Source: CAYNFS01 sp964396685 (GTDB lineage Bacteria; Patescibacteriota; Doudnabacteria; UBA920; 2-01-FULL-46-14). Taken from it: a stretch of DNA of 18,370 nt. Position numbers and translations under genes: made by a program. The stretch spans positions 1 to 18,370 of the forward strand of contig CAYNFS010000017.1 of the NCBI GenBank assembly GCA_964396685.1, written 5' to 3'. How positions within the stretch are numbered: position 1 is the stretch's first letter; every line of letters starts with the position of its first letter. This document shows, piece by piece, positions 1 through 9,600 of this stretch. The notes under the pieces were generated by a model that saw only the letters and a list, made by a program, of their open reading frames with translations, was not told the origin of the DNA and did no database searches.

Positions 1-1019
1 GCCAACGAAAACCGGGTGGGCATTGGCACGGCAACGCCCAACAACGCCATTCAGGTCGCAAACCTGATAAACTTCAACAATACCACTCTTTCCACTTCGC
101 TTGGCTACCAAGCCGGCAACAGCCTCAACAATACCGGCAGTCTTTCCAACACTTTTGTTGGCTACCAGGCCGGTTTTACCGCCACTTCGACCATCAAGAA
201 CACTGCCGTCGGTTACCAAGCGCTTTACAGCACCCTCGAGTGCGGTAACGACTGTGGTCATGATAATACAGCCATTGGTTATGAAGCCCTCTTTTCCAAT
301 ACCCAAGGGGCGCGTAACACTGCTGTGGGCTCCAACGCCATGCTTAACAATACTACCGGTTGGTATAGCACGGCTGTGGGCGAGTCCGCTCTTTCCAACA
401 TGACTACTGGTGCCCGTAATGTCGGTGTCGGGGTTTTTGCTCTCTTAAACGTAGGCGCTGGTTCAAATAATGTCGCTATTGGTGTTAGCGCGCTTGATGC
501 GGGTGTCGTCAGTCAGAGTGTCGCAATTGGCGACGATGCCCTCACAGCCGCCTCTTCCAATTATAACATCGCAGTAGGCTACAAGGCCGGCCTTGCCGTG
601 ACGAGCGGCACCACCAATACCCTGATAGGTTGGTCCGCTGCCGACGCGCTGACCACCGGCTCTTCCAATATCATTTTGGGCTATGACATTGACACTCCCG
701 CAGTCGGCACCTCCAACTTCCTCTCCATCGGCAACCTGATTTTCGCCGCAGGCGGATTCGGCACAGGCACCACGGTCGGTTCTGGCAACGTCGGGATTGC
801 GACAACTACGCCCTACAGCGCTTTCACCGTGCATAGCACAGCAGGCCAGAGGGACGCCGGGGTCTTCAACGGCGCCATCTGCGCGGACAACAACGGTCTG
901 GTCAAATGTTACGCTTCGCTTACGGCCGGCTGGGTCTATGGCGACAATTCGTCTTTTGGGGCCTCGGATGTGGCGGAAAATTATCCGGTCATAGGCGAGG
1001 CGGAAGCAGGGGATTTGGT
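1..1019 (+). CDS. Tail-fibre/adhesin-like protein with YadA-type head repeats, N-terminal part (partial)
   Basis: The frame is open from base 1, so the true start lies upstream; the GTG at 16 is only the first possible start codon inside the window. Residues from about 25 to 235 are a run of degenerate ~20-25-residue repeats built on N-T-A-(V/I)-G-Y-x-A-L, as in NTAVGYQAL, NTAIGYEAL, NTAVGSNAM, NVAIGVSAL and NIAVGYKAG. This pattern is typical of the left-handed beta-roll head of trimeric autotransporters and of phage-tail-like fibres. A linker with a VGIATTTPYSAF motif follows, then SDVAENYPVIGEAEAGDLV, after which the sequence runs into the assembly gap. In proteins of this kind the AENYP segment precedes the C-terminal domain seen after the gap, so this and the next entry are very probably one gene. 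The role is inferred to be a surface fibre or adhesin; no catalytic motif is visible. Confidence 0.8.
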
Positions 1020-1029
1020 NNNNNNNNNN
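1020..1029. other. Assembly gap (10 N)
   Basis: Ten N bases interrupt a coding region. The reading frame before the gap (frame 1) and the coding frame after it (frame 2) do not match across exactly ten bases, so the gap length is probably nominal. An 8-bp inverted pair, GGATTTGG at 1011-1018 and CCAAATCC at 1037-1044, flanks the gap. Confidence 0.95.
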
Positions 1030-1030
1030 A

Positions 1031-2215
1031 ATTTCTCCAAATCCTCTTTTTTGCAGTTCAAGACAGATGTGTAGTTTTCCAAACGTAAGCCCGGAACTCG
1101 CCTCGGCCAAAGATAGGGATCTGCAAAAACTACAAGCCGACTACAGCCAGGAGGACACTTCAGAGATCACCAAGTCCTTGAAAGTGGCAGTGACCAAGTC
1201 CCAGAAAGCTTATGATTCCCAACTTATCGGGATTGTTTCCACCAATCCGGGCGTGCTTTTGGGCGATATTACCGGCTTTGAGCTGGAGAGCAATCTCAAA
1301 CCCGTTGCCCTTTCGGGACGAGTGTCTGTGAAAGTCACGGATGAAAACGGGCCGATCAGAGCCGGGGATTTGCTGGTGTCAGCGCCAACGGCGGGGAGTG
1401 CTATGAGATATGATCCTTCGGGCGACAATCTCATTGAAGCGCCGACCACGACGTTCGCAATTATCGGGGTCGCGCTGGAGGACTTCAACCCCTCCCCAGC
1501 CCTCCCCTCGTCAGGAGAGGGTAAGATATTGGTGTTTGTGAATTTGGAGCATCAGAAATTAACGGCCGCCAGCACGGATTTGGGCAATTACATTGCCCTC
1601 ATTGAATCAACAAGCAATCCCGGCATGAGCGCTCTCAAATTCAATGCCGAGGCGATTTTCGCTCATAGGCTCGCGGCCGAGAATGGCCAGTGGAGTCTGG
1701 ATGAGCAGGGGCTTTTGATCGCCAAGGAAATTCATACGGAGAAGCTCAAGATCATAGGCAACAAGACCGTGGGCCGAGCGCGGATTATCTCGGGCGATAC
1801 GGCAATTACGATCAATACGACGGCGGTGACGGCGACCTCAAAGATTTTCGCAAGCTTCCTCACGGACACGGCAGGACGCACCTGGTATATTTCGGAAAAG
1901 ACCGAAGGCGAGCATTTTACCCTCAAGCTTTCCGGCGGGATTCCTTTTGACGTGGACTTTGACTGGTGGATTGTGGACACGGATGATAACGGGAGCGAGA
2001 TGCAGTATTCCTCTGGAGGAACGCCAAGTCAAGCGAGTGAGCCAGCCACCCCCTCTTCATCTCCCCCTATTCAGGGAACAGGGGGAGAGGGGGAGACGGC
2101 GGGAAGCGCGACGACGACAAGCCCGCCAGCCGAACCCGTAACCAGCGAACCGGCTCCTGAACCTGCTCCTGCCGAGGAGCCAGCACCGGAGCCGGCGCCA
2201 GCTGCTTTGGAATAG
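1031..2215 (+). CDS. Tail-fibre/adhesin-like protein, C-terminal part (partial, after gap)
   Basis: This is an open frame from just after the gap to TAG at 2213-2215. Convincing protein sequence begins near base 1080 (VSPELASAKDRDLQ). The first ATG in frame, at 1067, is unlikely to be a real start. The segment KAYDSQLIGIVSTNPGVLLG, followed by VALSGRVSVKVTDENGPI and IRAGDLLVS, is a conserved C-terminal block I associate with Parcubacteria fibre-like proteins that also carry YadA-type heads. A beta-rich region follows (about 1740-2000), ending in a Pro/Ala/Glu-rich tail (EPAPEPAPAEEPAPEP). Two GC-rich palindromes, at 1500-1521 and 2049-2093, are translated in frame as Pro/Ser/Gly/Glu-rich inserts. 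No sorting signal or membrane segment is visible at the C terminus. It is most likely the 3' part of the gene starting before base 1. Confidence 0.75.
   Translation: MSPNPLFCSSRQMCSFPNVSPELASAKDRDLQKLQADYSQEDTSEITKSLKVAVTKSQKAYDSQLIGIVSTNPGVLLGDITGFELESNLKPVALSGRVSVKVTDENGPIRAGDLLVSAPTAGSAMRYDPSGDNLIEAPTTTFAIIGVALEDFNPSPALPSSGEGKILVFVNLEHQKLTAASTDLGNYIALIESTSNPGMSALKFNAEAIFAHRLAAENGQWSLDEQGLLIAKEIHTEKLKIIGNKTVGRARIISGDTAITINTTAVTATSKIFASFLTDTAGRTWYISEKTEGEHFTLKLSGGIPFDVDFDWWIVDTDDNGSEMQYSSGGTPSQASEPATPSSSPPIQGTGGEGETAGSATTTSPPAEPVTSEPAPEPAPAEEPAPEPAPAALE
1500..1521. repeat. Short palindromic insert inside coding sequence (copy A)
   Basis: CCCTCCCCT at 1500-1508 pairs with AGGAGAGGG at 1513-1521 (eight of nine pairs) around a CGTC loop. 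It is translated in-frame as a Pro/Ser-Gly/Glu stretch between two conserved beta segments, so it looks like a small element inserted without breaking the frame. Confidence 0.55.
2049..2093. repeat. Short palindromic insert inside coding sequence (copy B)
   Basis: CCCCCTCT at 2049-2056 pairs perfectly with AGAGGGGG at 2086-2093. An alternative inner pairing is CTCCCCCT at 2061-2068 with AGGGGGAG at 2080-2087. It is translated in-frame within the low-complexity C-terminal tail. Base composition and design resemble the insert at 1500-1521. Confidence 0.6.
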
Positions 2216-2275
2216 GATAGATGGGACAAATAGGACTAATAAGACAGATAGGACAAATGGGACGATAAGACGAAT
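2212..2275 (+). repeat. Nonamer tandem array AT(A/G)(A/G)GACNN
   Basis: Direct repeats run almost without interruption: a degenerate first unit at 2212-2220, then units starting at 2221, 2230, 2239, 2248, 2257 and 2265. Units are nine bases long, two of them eight. The array overlaps the stop codon of the upstream gene and ends one base before the ATG of the four-helix-bundle gene. The same nonamer recurs in-frame within that gene at 2385-2411 and 2631-2666. Confidence 0.85.
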
Positions 2276-2878
2276 ATGAGAGAGGACTATGCGCCGCCCA
2301 GAGGCGGCTACCGCAGACTTAAATCTTATCAGGGGGCGGAGGCTATTTATGATCTGACCGTTGAGTTTTGCAAGCGCCATATTGATCGGACATATGGGAC
2401 GAACAGGACACATGATCAGATGGTGCAGGCGGCCAGATCAGGAAAGCAAAACATTGCCGAGGGCTCAAAAGCCGCCGGGCAGTGGCCGGTGACGGAATTA
2501 AAGCTCACTGGCGTGGCGCGGGCGAGTCTGGAGGAATTGCTTCTGGACTATGAGGATTTTTTGCGCCAGCGCCATTTGCCCCGGTGGAGCAAGGACGATC
2601 CCAGATCTCGCGCCGTCCGCGCCCTGGCTTATAGGACGGATAGGTCTTATAAGACCTACGAGTCATATCTTGCTGATCCGGAAGAAGCGGCAAACTGCCT
2701 CATCACCTTAATCAATCAGACCAACTACCTTTTAGACCAGCAGATCAAAGCCATCAGAGCGCAACTTCAGGAAAGGGGAATTGTTTCGGAATCGCATCAG
2801 AGCCGCGCGGCGCGGATTTTGAGCGAAAATAAGAAAAAACAAAAAGAGTTTGACGAGTATTTGAAAAAATTTTTTTAG
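2276..2878 (+). CDS. Four-helix-bundle suffix-domain protein (23S rRNA IVS-like family)
   Basis: This is a 200-residue, helix-rich protein. The segment from YQGAEAIYDLTVEFCKRH through QMVQAARSGKQNIAEGSKA and LTGVARASLEELLLDYEDF matches the four-helix-bundle family related to proteins encoded in 23S rRNA intervening sequences. The longer C-terminal part (ANCLITLINQTNYLLDQQI, then a basic coiled tail) fits the variant called four helix bundle suffix domain protein. The molecular role of the family is not known. ATG at 2276 follows the nonamer array directly, with no Shine-Dalgarno site. Two nonamer islands within the gene, at 2385-2411 and 2631-2666, are in the same codon phase and encode (Y/D/N)(R/K)(T/S)-like triplets (DRTYGTNRT and YRTDRSYKTYES). 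The second island contains an 18-bp perfect palindrome at 2641-2658. The gene and its array look like one accessory unit placed between two surface-protein loci. Confidence 0.85.
   Translation: MREDYAPPRGGYRRLKSYQGAEAIYDLTVEFCKRHIDRTYGTNRTHDQMVQAARSGKQNIAEGSKAAGQWPVTELKLTGVARASLEELLLDYEDFLRQRHLPRWSKDDPRSRAVRALAYRTDRSYKTYESYLADPEEAANCLITLINQTNYLLDQQIKAIRAQLQERGIVSESHQSRAARILSENKKKQKEFDEYLKKFF
2385..2411 (+). repeat. In-frame nonamer island 1 within the four-helix-bundle gene
   Basis: Three consecutive nonamers start at 2385, 2394 and 2403 and match the upstream array. Each unit is exactly three codons, giving DRT-YGT-NRT. Confidence 0.8.
2631..2666 (+). repeat. In-frame nonamer island 2 with an 18-bp perfect palindrome
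   Basis: Four units start at 2631, 2640, 2649 and 2658, in the same codon phase as island 1. Bases 2641-2658 (TAGGTCTTATAAGACCTA) are a perfect palindrome, formed where one unit meets an inverted one. Confidence 0.8.
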
Positions 2879-2911
2879 AAAAGAAAAGGGCGAATAGTGG
2901 TTGAACAGAAG

Positions 2912-2940
2912 TAGACAGAAGTATCAGAATATGATATAAT
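2912..2940 (+). promoter_or_regulatory. Sigma70-type promoter with extended -10
   Basis: The -35 is TAGACA at 2912-2917 (five of six to TTGACA). A 17-bp spacer follows, then the -10 TATAAT at 2935-2940 with TG at 2932-2933, an extended -10. Transcription would start near 2947 and cover the membrane protein and the giant secreted protein downstream. Confidence 0.75.
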
Positions 2941-2977
2941 TCTTTTAGAAAAAAGTCTTCTAGATACAAAAATAAAA

Positions 2978-3616
2978 TTGTCAAACGAAACAGAGGGATC
3001 GGAAAAAAAAGACGCTTTTGGGCTTATCCAAAGAGGAATGCTTCCTCTTTTGTTGGTCGGTTTATTGGTGTTTGTGCTTCCTCGTCTAAAGACGACCGTT
3101 TCGCCACTGGGGGCTGGGGAAAACCGGGTTGAGGGCGAAAATTTATCGCGGGAAGTGATTGTTAAACTGGTTGATGTTGAAGAAATAAACAGCTCTTTGA
3201 TTTGTAGCGCTCCCAAGCAGGGTTCTCCTCTTTTGGATCGGTTTTTGGGAAGGGGGCCGAGAATACAAATCGCCAACTTGCCCGCCCGATTTCGCCTCGA
3301 GCAGGTGTTTCTCAATTTTGATCCCGAGCTTGGTGAGCCTGACCGCGTCATAAGTGCCACCCTTCATATTCCGTATGAATTTTCGGACATGACTGCCCAA
3401 GATCACGCTTTTTCGATTTTCAATGAAAATCGTCCGCCTTTGTTCCAGACTATCCAGCATCGGAGCGGTCAGCAAACTCTGTTGACGGGCAATCCAGAAG
3501 ATATTATTCGCGGCGAAGCCTGGCTACAGCTTGCCGCCTGCCCTACCTCGGCGGTCAGCAAGGGCCGAGTCACAGTGAGACTCAGCATTGCCACTCCATC
3601 AAATTTATCCCCCTGA
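2978..3616 (+). CDS. Small membrane-anchored secreted protein of unknown function
   Basis: The protein has 212 residues if started at TTG 2978. That start gives a short charged N-terminus (SEKKD) before a single hydrophobic segment, MLPLLLVGLLVFVLPRL, at about residues 21-37. The rest is probably outside the cell and is beta-rich, with two cysteines (LICSAPK and AACPTSA). ATG 3038 is the alternative start; its AAGAGG lies only a couple of bases upstream and within a hairpin, so I favour TTG. The promoter at 2912-2940 leaves a leader of about 30 bases. The stop is two bases before the ATG of the giant secreted gene, so the two are almost certainly co-transcribed. It may be an accessory or anchoring partner of that protein, but this rests on position only. 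I do not recognise the family. Confidence 0.7.
   Translation: MSNETEGSEKKDAFGLIQRGMLPLLLVGLLVFVLPRLKTTVSPLGAGENRVEGENLSREVIVKLVDVEEINSSLICSAPKQGSPLLDRFLGRGPRIQIANLPARFRLEQVFLNFDPELGEPDRVISATLHIPYEFSDMTAQDHAFSIFNENRPPLFQTIQHRSGQQTLLTGNPEDIIRGEAWLQLAACPTSAVSKGRVTVRLSIATPSNLSP
3030..3050 (+). other. Perfect 9-bp hairpin over a possible internal start
   Basis: AAAGAGGAA at 3030-3038 pairs with TTCCTCTTT at 3042-3050 around a TGC loop. The alternative ATG (3038-3040) and the AAGAGG before it lie within the structure. It is inside the coding region for the membrane segment. Confidence 0.5.
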
Positions 3617-3618
3617 AG

Positions 3619-6600
3619 ATGTTCCGGAAACAAAAAAACAATTTCAAAATATTTTTCGGCAGTTTCATGCTTGTGTTTTTGATTGTTACAAGCCTGGTGT
3701 ATTTGCCGCAGTCGCCGCTGTCGCAGGTCAGACCGGCCCGGGCCGCGGCCCTGCCCTCACTTTCTCCTGACGGGGACGGGACAGATTCGGCAACTTTTCG
3801 AAATGAAGCCGGCACTCTTTGCACTTCGGCAGTTTGCGGCACTTCCATTGACAGGGATCCTGACAGCGCTTTGGATGAGAGCGAGTTTAACGAGACGAAA
3901 CAGGACGAAGCCAGTGCGCAACAGTTCTATACTCTTTCTAATACGCCCGCGGATTTCTCTTCTATGGGCACTTTGACCGTAGACGTGAGGGCGGTAGACA
4001 TTAATGACGGGAGCGATGACACGATAACGCTTTATGCCCAAATTTTTGAATCAGACGAAACTGCCGCTCTTACCGATGAGGTTACTATAGCCTCTGACGC
4101 GACCCTTACGACTACCTATGCAGTATATACCGGCACCTTTACGCTTCAGGGCAACAACAACAAGACCGTTTGGGACGGGGCGCGTCTTCGTTTAAGAATT
4201 GCTTACACAAAAGTCGCAGGACCTGACAACCTGGCGATTCGTTATACTGCCGCCGAGCTTGACGGGACTTATACGCAGGCAGTGGGCGTTACGGTTTCCG
4301 GGACGCTTTACCAGAACGACGGTTCGACCGTGTTTAACTGCTCGGCGACCAACAAGACCATTGCCCTGCGGGTCGGGGGAGGCGGGACTTATTCCACCAC
4401 CTGCACAGCCGCCGGGGGGACTTGGAGCATTTCAAGCGTCATCATCAATTCCGCAGGCAATGTCATAACAGTCTGGGTGGACAGCGCCGGGGACAACGCC
4501 GCAACGGTAACCAAGGCCCAAGACACCTCGTCTAACATCAGCTCTCTTAATCTCTGGCAGCAGAGCGTGATCGTGAGACAGGAGGGCACGGCCACTTCAA
4601 CCACCAATGCCAATCTGGGCAAGTTTGACTCTGACAATGATCCGGAAATTCCCTACACTGCCAATGGCACAACGCCTGAACTCAAAGTGCGGGCCGACAC
4701 CAAGCTTTTCGTCTGGTATGAAAAAACTTTCGCGCCCGGCGGCATGGTGGTCACGGCCACTTCCACGACGGCCTCGCTTCCTAACGGCGATTTGGGGATC
4801 GGCTCCAACGCCACTTTGAATATGGGTTCAAACCAGCTCTGGGTCGGCGGTGATTTTGCGGCGACCACGACACTTGCCACTCTTACTTTGTCCTCGGGAC
4901 AAAACACTTATTTCACGGCCACTTCCACGGGTTTTGATATTAATCCTTCAAGCGGGGAAAATTTTGAAAATGTGACATTTTGGGGCTCTTCCGGCGGCTG
5001 GTCAAACTCCGCGGCTATGACGCTGAACGGCGATTTGACTATGACCGCGGGGACCTTAAGCGGCACCAATGGCGTGACAGTCAACGGCGGCGATGTTACG
5101 GGGTCAGGGACGATCAGCAAAACCGGCGGGACTTTCACAGTTGACGGCGCGGGTTCTTTTGGCGGAACCACGGCTTGGATATTTTCCAGTCTCACATTCG
5201 GAGACGGTTCGGGTGCTGCCACCACGACTGCGGGCAGTTCCGGAGGGATGACTGTTTCCGGAACTTTGACTGTCGCCAACAATCAAGGGCTCAAAGCCGG
5301 TTCTCTGACTTGGACCCTTTCCGGTTCGGGCACCCCTCTGGCCGTAAATGGCGGCTTTGACCGGCAAACTTCCACTTTTACCTACACTTCCGCCTCCGGC
5401 GTTTCGGCTCTGGCAAACAGAGCCATGACCGGCTCTTACGCTTTCCGCAATTTGACAATCAACCAGAGCGGCCAGACTTTCACGGCCGGCGTGGCGCTGG
5501 AGGTGATGAATGAGCTCGTGGTGGCGGGCGGCTCCCTGCTTTTGGGTTCCAACAATCTCACGACCGGCTCTTCCGGGGCGGCCAACTCCGGAAGCATCAA
5601 GGTCGCATCGTCTCAAGTCTTAAACCAATCCGCAAGCGGCACCACGACCATTCGCTCCTCGGCAAGCGGCAATAACTGCATCGGCGGCAATGCCGGCTCC
5701 TGCGCGGCCGCGGCCGGCACTCTGGTCTTTGGCAATCTCACAATCGGGGCATCGGCCTCCACCACGGCTTTCACCACGACCTTTGGCGGGACTTCCTCGC
5801 CGACCAGCACTATTGACGGAACATTCACCATCAATACCAACCCGACTTTTAACGGCGGCGCCAATACGGGGATCATTACTCTGGCCGGTTCCACGACGCC
5901 GTTTGTGAAAACCGGAACCTTTACTCCGAACACTGTCACCGTGAATTATATCGGCTCATCCGCCACGAACGTGACAGGGACGACTTATTACAGCTTAGGC
6001 GTAGGCACAACTTCTGACACCGCCGCCGGGGTCACCTATACTTTGGCCGGCGACACCACGGTTTCGGCGGTTTTGACCATTGGCAATACAGGCTCGACCA
6101 ACAATGATGTTCTGGATGCTTCAACCCGGACTTTGACCTTGAGCGGTTCAGGAACGCCGATTACCCTCACCAGCAAAGGGACTTTCACAGCCTCAACCTC
6201 TAATACAACATATACCTCCGGTTCAGGGGTAACGGCTCTTTCCTCCTCGGCCATGACCGGCACAAACGCTTTCTATAACCTCACCATCAACGGCACAGGC
6301 AACTTCACGGCGGGTGTCGCAATCACGGCAAACAATGATTTGACTGTTACCTCGGGCAGTTTCCTCTTGGGTTCCAATGCCTTGACTGTCGGTTCAACCT
6401 CTGTTGCCAGCTCCGGTTCAATCAAAGTCGCCTCTGGGCAGACCTTAAATCAATCCTCTGCCGGTACAACCCAGATTCTTTCAGCGTCTGGCTCCAACTG
6501 CATCGGCGGCAATGCCGGCTCCTGCGCGGCCGCGCCCGGAACCATGGTTTTTGGAAGTCTTACCATTGGCAACGGGGTTCAAACCTTTACTACCACTCTG

Positions 6601-9600
6601 GGAGGGACTACCCCCACGACCACAATTGACAATGTTTTCACCATAAATACCAATGCGACCTTTAACGGCGGTACCGGCTCCACCATCAGATTGACCGGCG
6701 CAGCCACCCCTTTTTCCCGCTCCGGAACCTTCACCGCCAACACCGCAACCACGACTTATGAGTCAGCAAGCGGAGTCTCCGCTCTGGCCGATGTTGCCAT
6801 GACCGGCTCCAATGCTTTTTACAATCTTAAGATCAATGGGACAGGCAACTTCACGGCCGGGGTGGCAGTTGAAGCAACCAATGAGCTCAAAGTGAAATCC
6901 GGCGCATTGCTGATGGGTTCCAATGCCTTGACTGTCGGCTCAACCGGAGCCGCCAATTCCGGTGCAATCAAAGTCGCCTCGGGACAAACTCTAAACCAGT
7001 CATCAGGAGGCACGACTACTATCCTTGCGGCTTCCGGCTCTAATTGTATCGGCTCTACAGGCGCTTCCTGCGCGGGTACGCCGGGAACTTTAGTTTTCGG
7101 CAGCTTAACCATTGGCAATGGCACCACTTTTACCACCACCTTGGGAGGAACAAGCCCGACCACAACAATTGATACGGCCTTGTCCATTGCGGCCAGTGCC
7201 ACCTTCAACGGCGGCACGAGCTCCACCATCAACCTCAAAGGTTCAGGTTCGGCCATGTCAGTCTCCGGTACTTTCACGGCCAACACCTCAAGTGTCAATT
7301 ACGAAGGTACGGGAGCGACCACTGTGGCCGGAGCGACTTATTACAATTTGGGGCTGGGTACCATCTCTGACACCGGGGCTGCCGTCACCTACACTCTCGG
7401 CGGCAACGCCACCTCAACCAATGTCCTAACCATTGGCAATGCAGGATCAACGAACTCTGACACGTTTGACGCCTCCAGCCGCACGTTTACGCTTTCCGGT
7501 GCAGGAACACCGATTACGCTCACAAGCCGAGGCATATTCGAGGCCGGCACCTCAAATGTGAGATACACTTCCGGTTCTGGAGTTTCGGCTTTATCGTCCG
7601 CCGCGATGACCGGCAGTAACGCCTATTACAGTTTAGAGATCAATGGCACAGGGAATTTCGCCGCCGGAGTGGCGGTAACAACTGACAATGATTTGTGGGT
7701 TCTCTCCGGCTCGCTCGTCATGGGTAGCAACGCGCTCATCGTCGGCTCCACAGGAGTTGCCAGCTCCGGCTCAATCAAGGTTGCATCAGGCCAGACCCTA
7801 AACCAGGCCAGCGGCGGCACTACCACTATCAAGTCTTCGGCTTCCGGTTCAAACTGCTTAGGCAGTAGCGGCGCATCTTGCGCCGGCACGGCCGGGACCC
7901 TGGTGTTTGGTTCACTCACCATCGGGGATAGCGCGACAACTTTTACCACGACCTTGGGAGGGACGAATCCTACCACGACCATTGATTCTACTTTGACTAT
8001 CACTGCGAGCGCTACGTTAAATGCCGGCACGGGCTCGACCATCCGGCTGACCTCCTCTGGCACTCCAATTTCCAAAGCCGCAACGGGCACTTTTACCGCA
8101 GGAACCGGGACAGTGACCTATGCTTCCGGCTCCGGCATCTCGGCCCTTTCCTCCGCCGCCGTGACCGGCTCAAACGCGTTCTACAACCTCACCATCAATG
8201 GGACAGGAACATTTACAGCAGGCGTTGCTGTTGAAGCGACCAATGAGCTGACTGTTACTTCTGGCTCTTTGCTTATGGGTAGTAATGCTTTAACCGTCGG
8301 CTCAACCTCGGTTGCCAACTCCGGATCTATCAAAGTCGCTTCAAGCCAGACTTTCAATTCCAATGGCACCACCACCATCAAGAGCAATGGCGGAGGGGCA
8401 AACTGCATAGGCTCTAGCGGCGCTTCTTGCGCTGGCACAGCCGGAACATTGGTGTTTGGCACCTTGACGATAGGCGATGCAGCTACGACCTTTACCACGA
8501 CCTTTGGCGCCAATGCCGGCACGCCGACCGCGACCGTTGACACAACTCTTTCCATTACGGCCAACGCCACTTTTAACGGGGGAAGCGGGGGAACGAATCG
8601 AGCGATTAATCTTAAAGGCTCGGGCACGCCTTTCTCGGTCTCCGGCATTTTCACGGCCAACAATGTGGCGATAAATTACGAGGGAACAGGAGCGACCACG
8701 ATAACAGGAGCCACTTATTATAATCTCGGCGCGGGGACTCTTTCCGACACGCTTACCGGCGTTACCTATACTCTGGGTGGCGACACCACGGTGAGCAATG
8801 TGCTGACTATCGGCAATGCGGCTTCTACAAACAATGATGTTCTGGATGCTTCAACCCGGACTTTGACCTTGAGCGGTTCAGGAACGCCGATTACCCTCAC
8901 CAGCAAAGGGACTTTCACAGCCTCAACCTCTAATACAACATATACCTCCGGTTCAGGGGTAACGGCTCTTTCCTCCTCGGCCATGACCGGCACAAACGCT
9001 TTCTATAACCTCACCATCAACGGCACAGGCAACTTCACGGCCGGGGTGGCAATTACGGCGGGCAACGAACTGACTATTGCGGGCGGCAATCTCCTCATGG
9101 GCTCCAATGCCTTGACTGTTGGCTCAACTTCTGTCGCCAATTCCGGCTCAATCAAGGTTGTCTCGGGACACACGGTTAACCAGTCCTCCGGCGGCACGAC
9201 CACTATCCTTGCGGCTTCCGGCTCAAACTGCATTGGCTCAAACGGCGCCTCCTGTTTAGGCACTCCCGGAACCTTGGTATTCGGGAATTTGACCATTGGC
9301 AACGGCTCAAACACTTTTACCACCACTCTGGGGGGTGATAATCCCACAACGACGATTGATTCAACTTTGACCATTACGGCCAATGCCACCTTAAACGGGG
9401 GGACTGGCTCAACTTTCAGGCTCACCTCTTCCGGCACGCCCTTTTCCCGCGCGGCTACCGGCACCTTCACGGCCAATACCTCAACCACAACTTATGAATC
9501 AGCGAGCGGAGTCTCCGCTCTGGCCGATGTTGCCATGACCGGCTCCAATGCTTTTTACAATCTTAAGATCAACGGGACTGGCAATTTCACGGCCGGGGTA

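Noticed and set aside
1065..1073. AGATGTGTA, resembling the start of a transposase-library adapter
   Set aside because: Only nine bases match and the rest of the adapter is absent; chance is a sufficient explanation.
1030..1074. Continuation of the first reading frame through the N gap to a stop at 1072-1074
   Set aside because: The frame passes through unknown bases and ends at once; the real protein sequence resumes in another frame, so this is a gap artefact.
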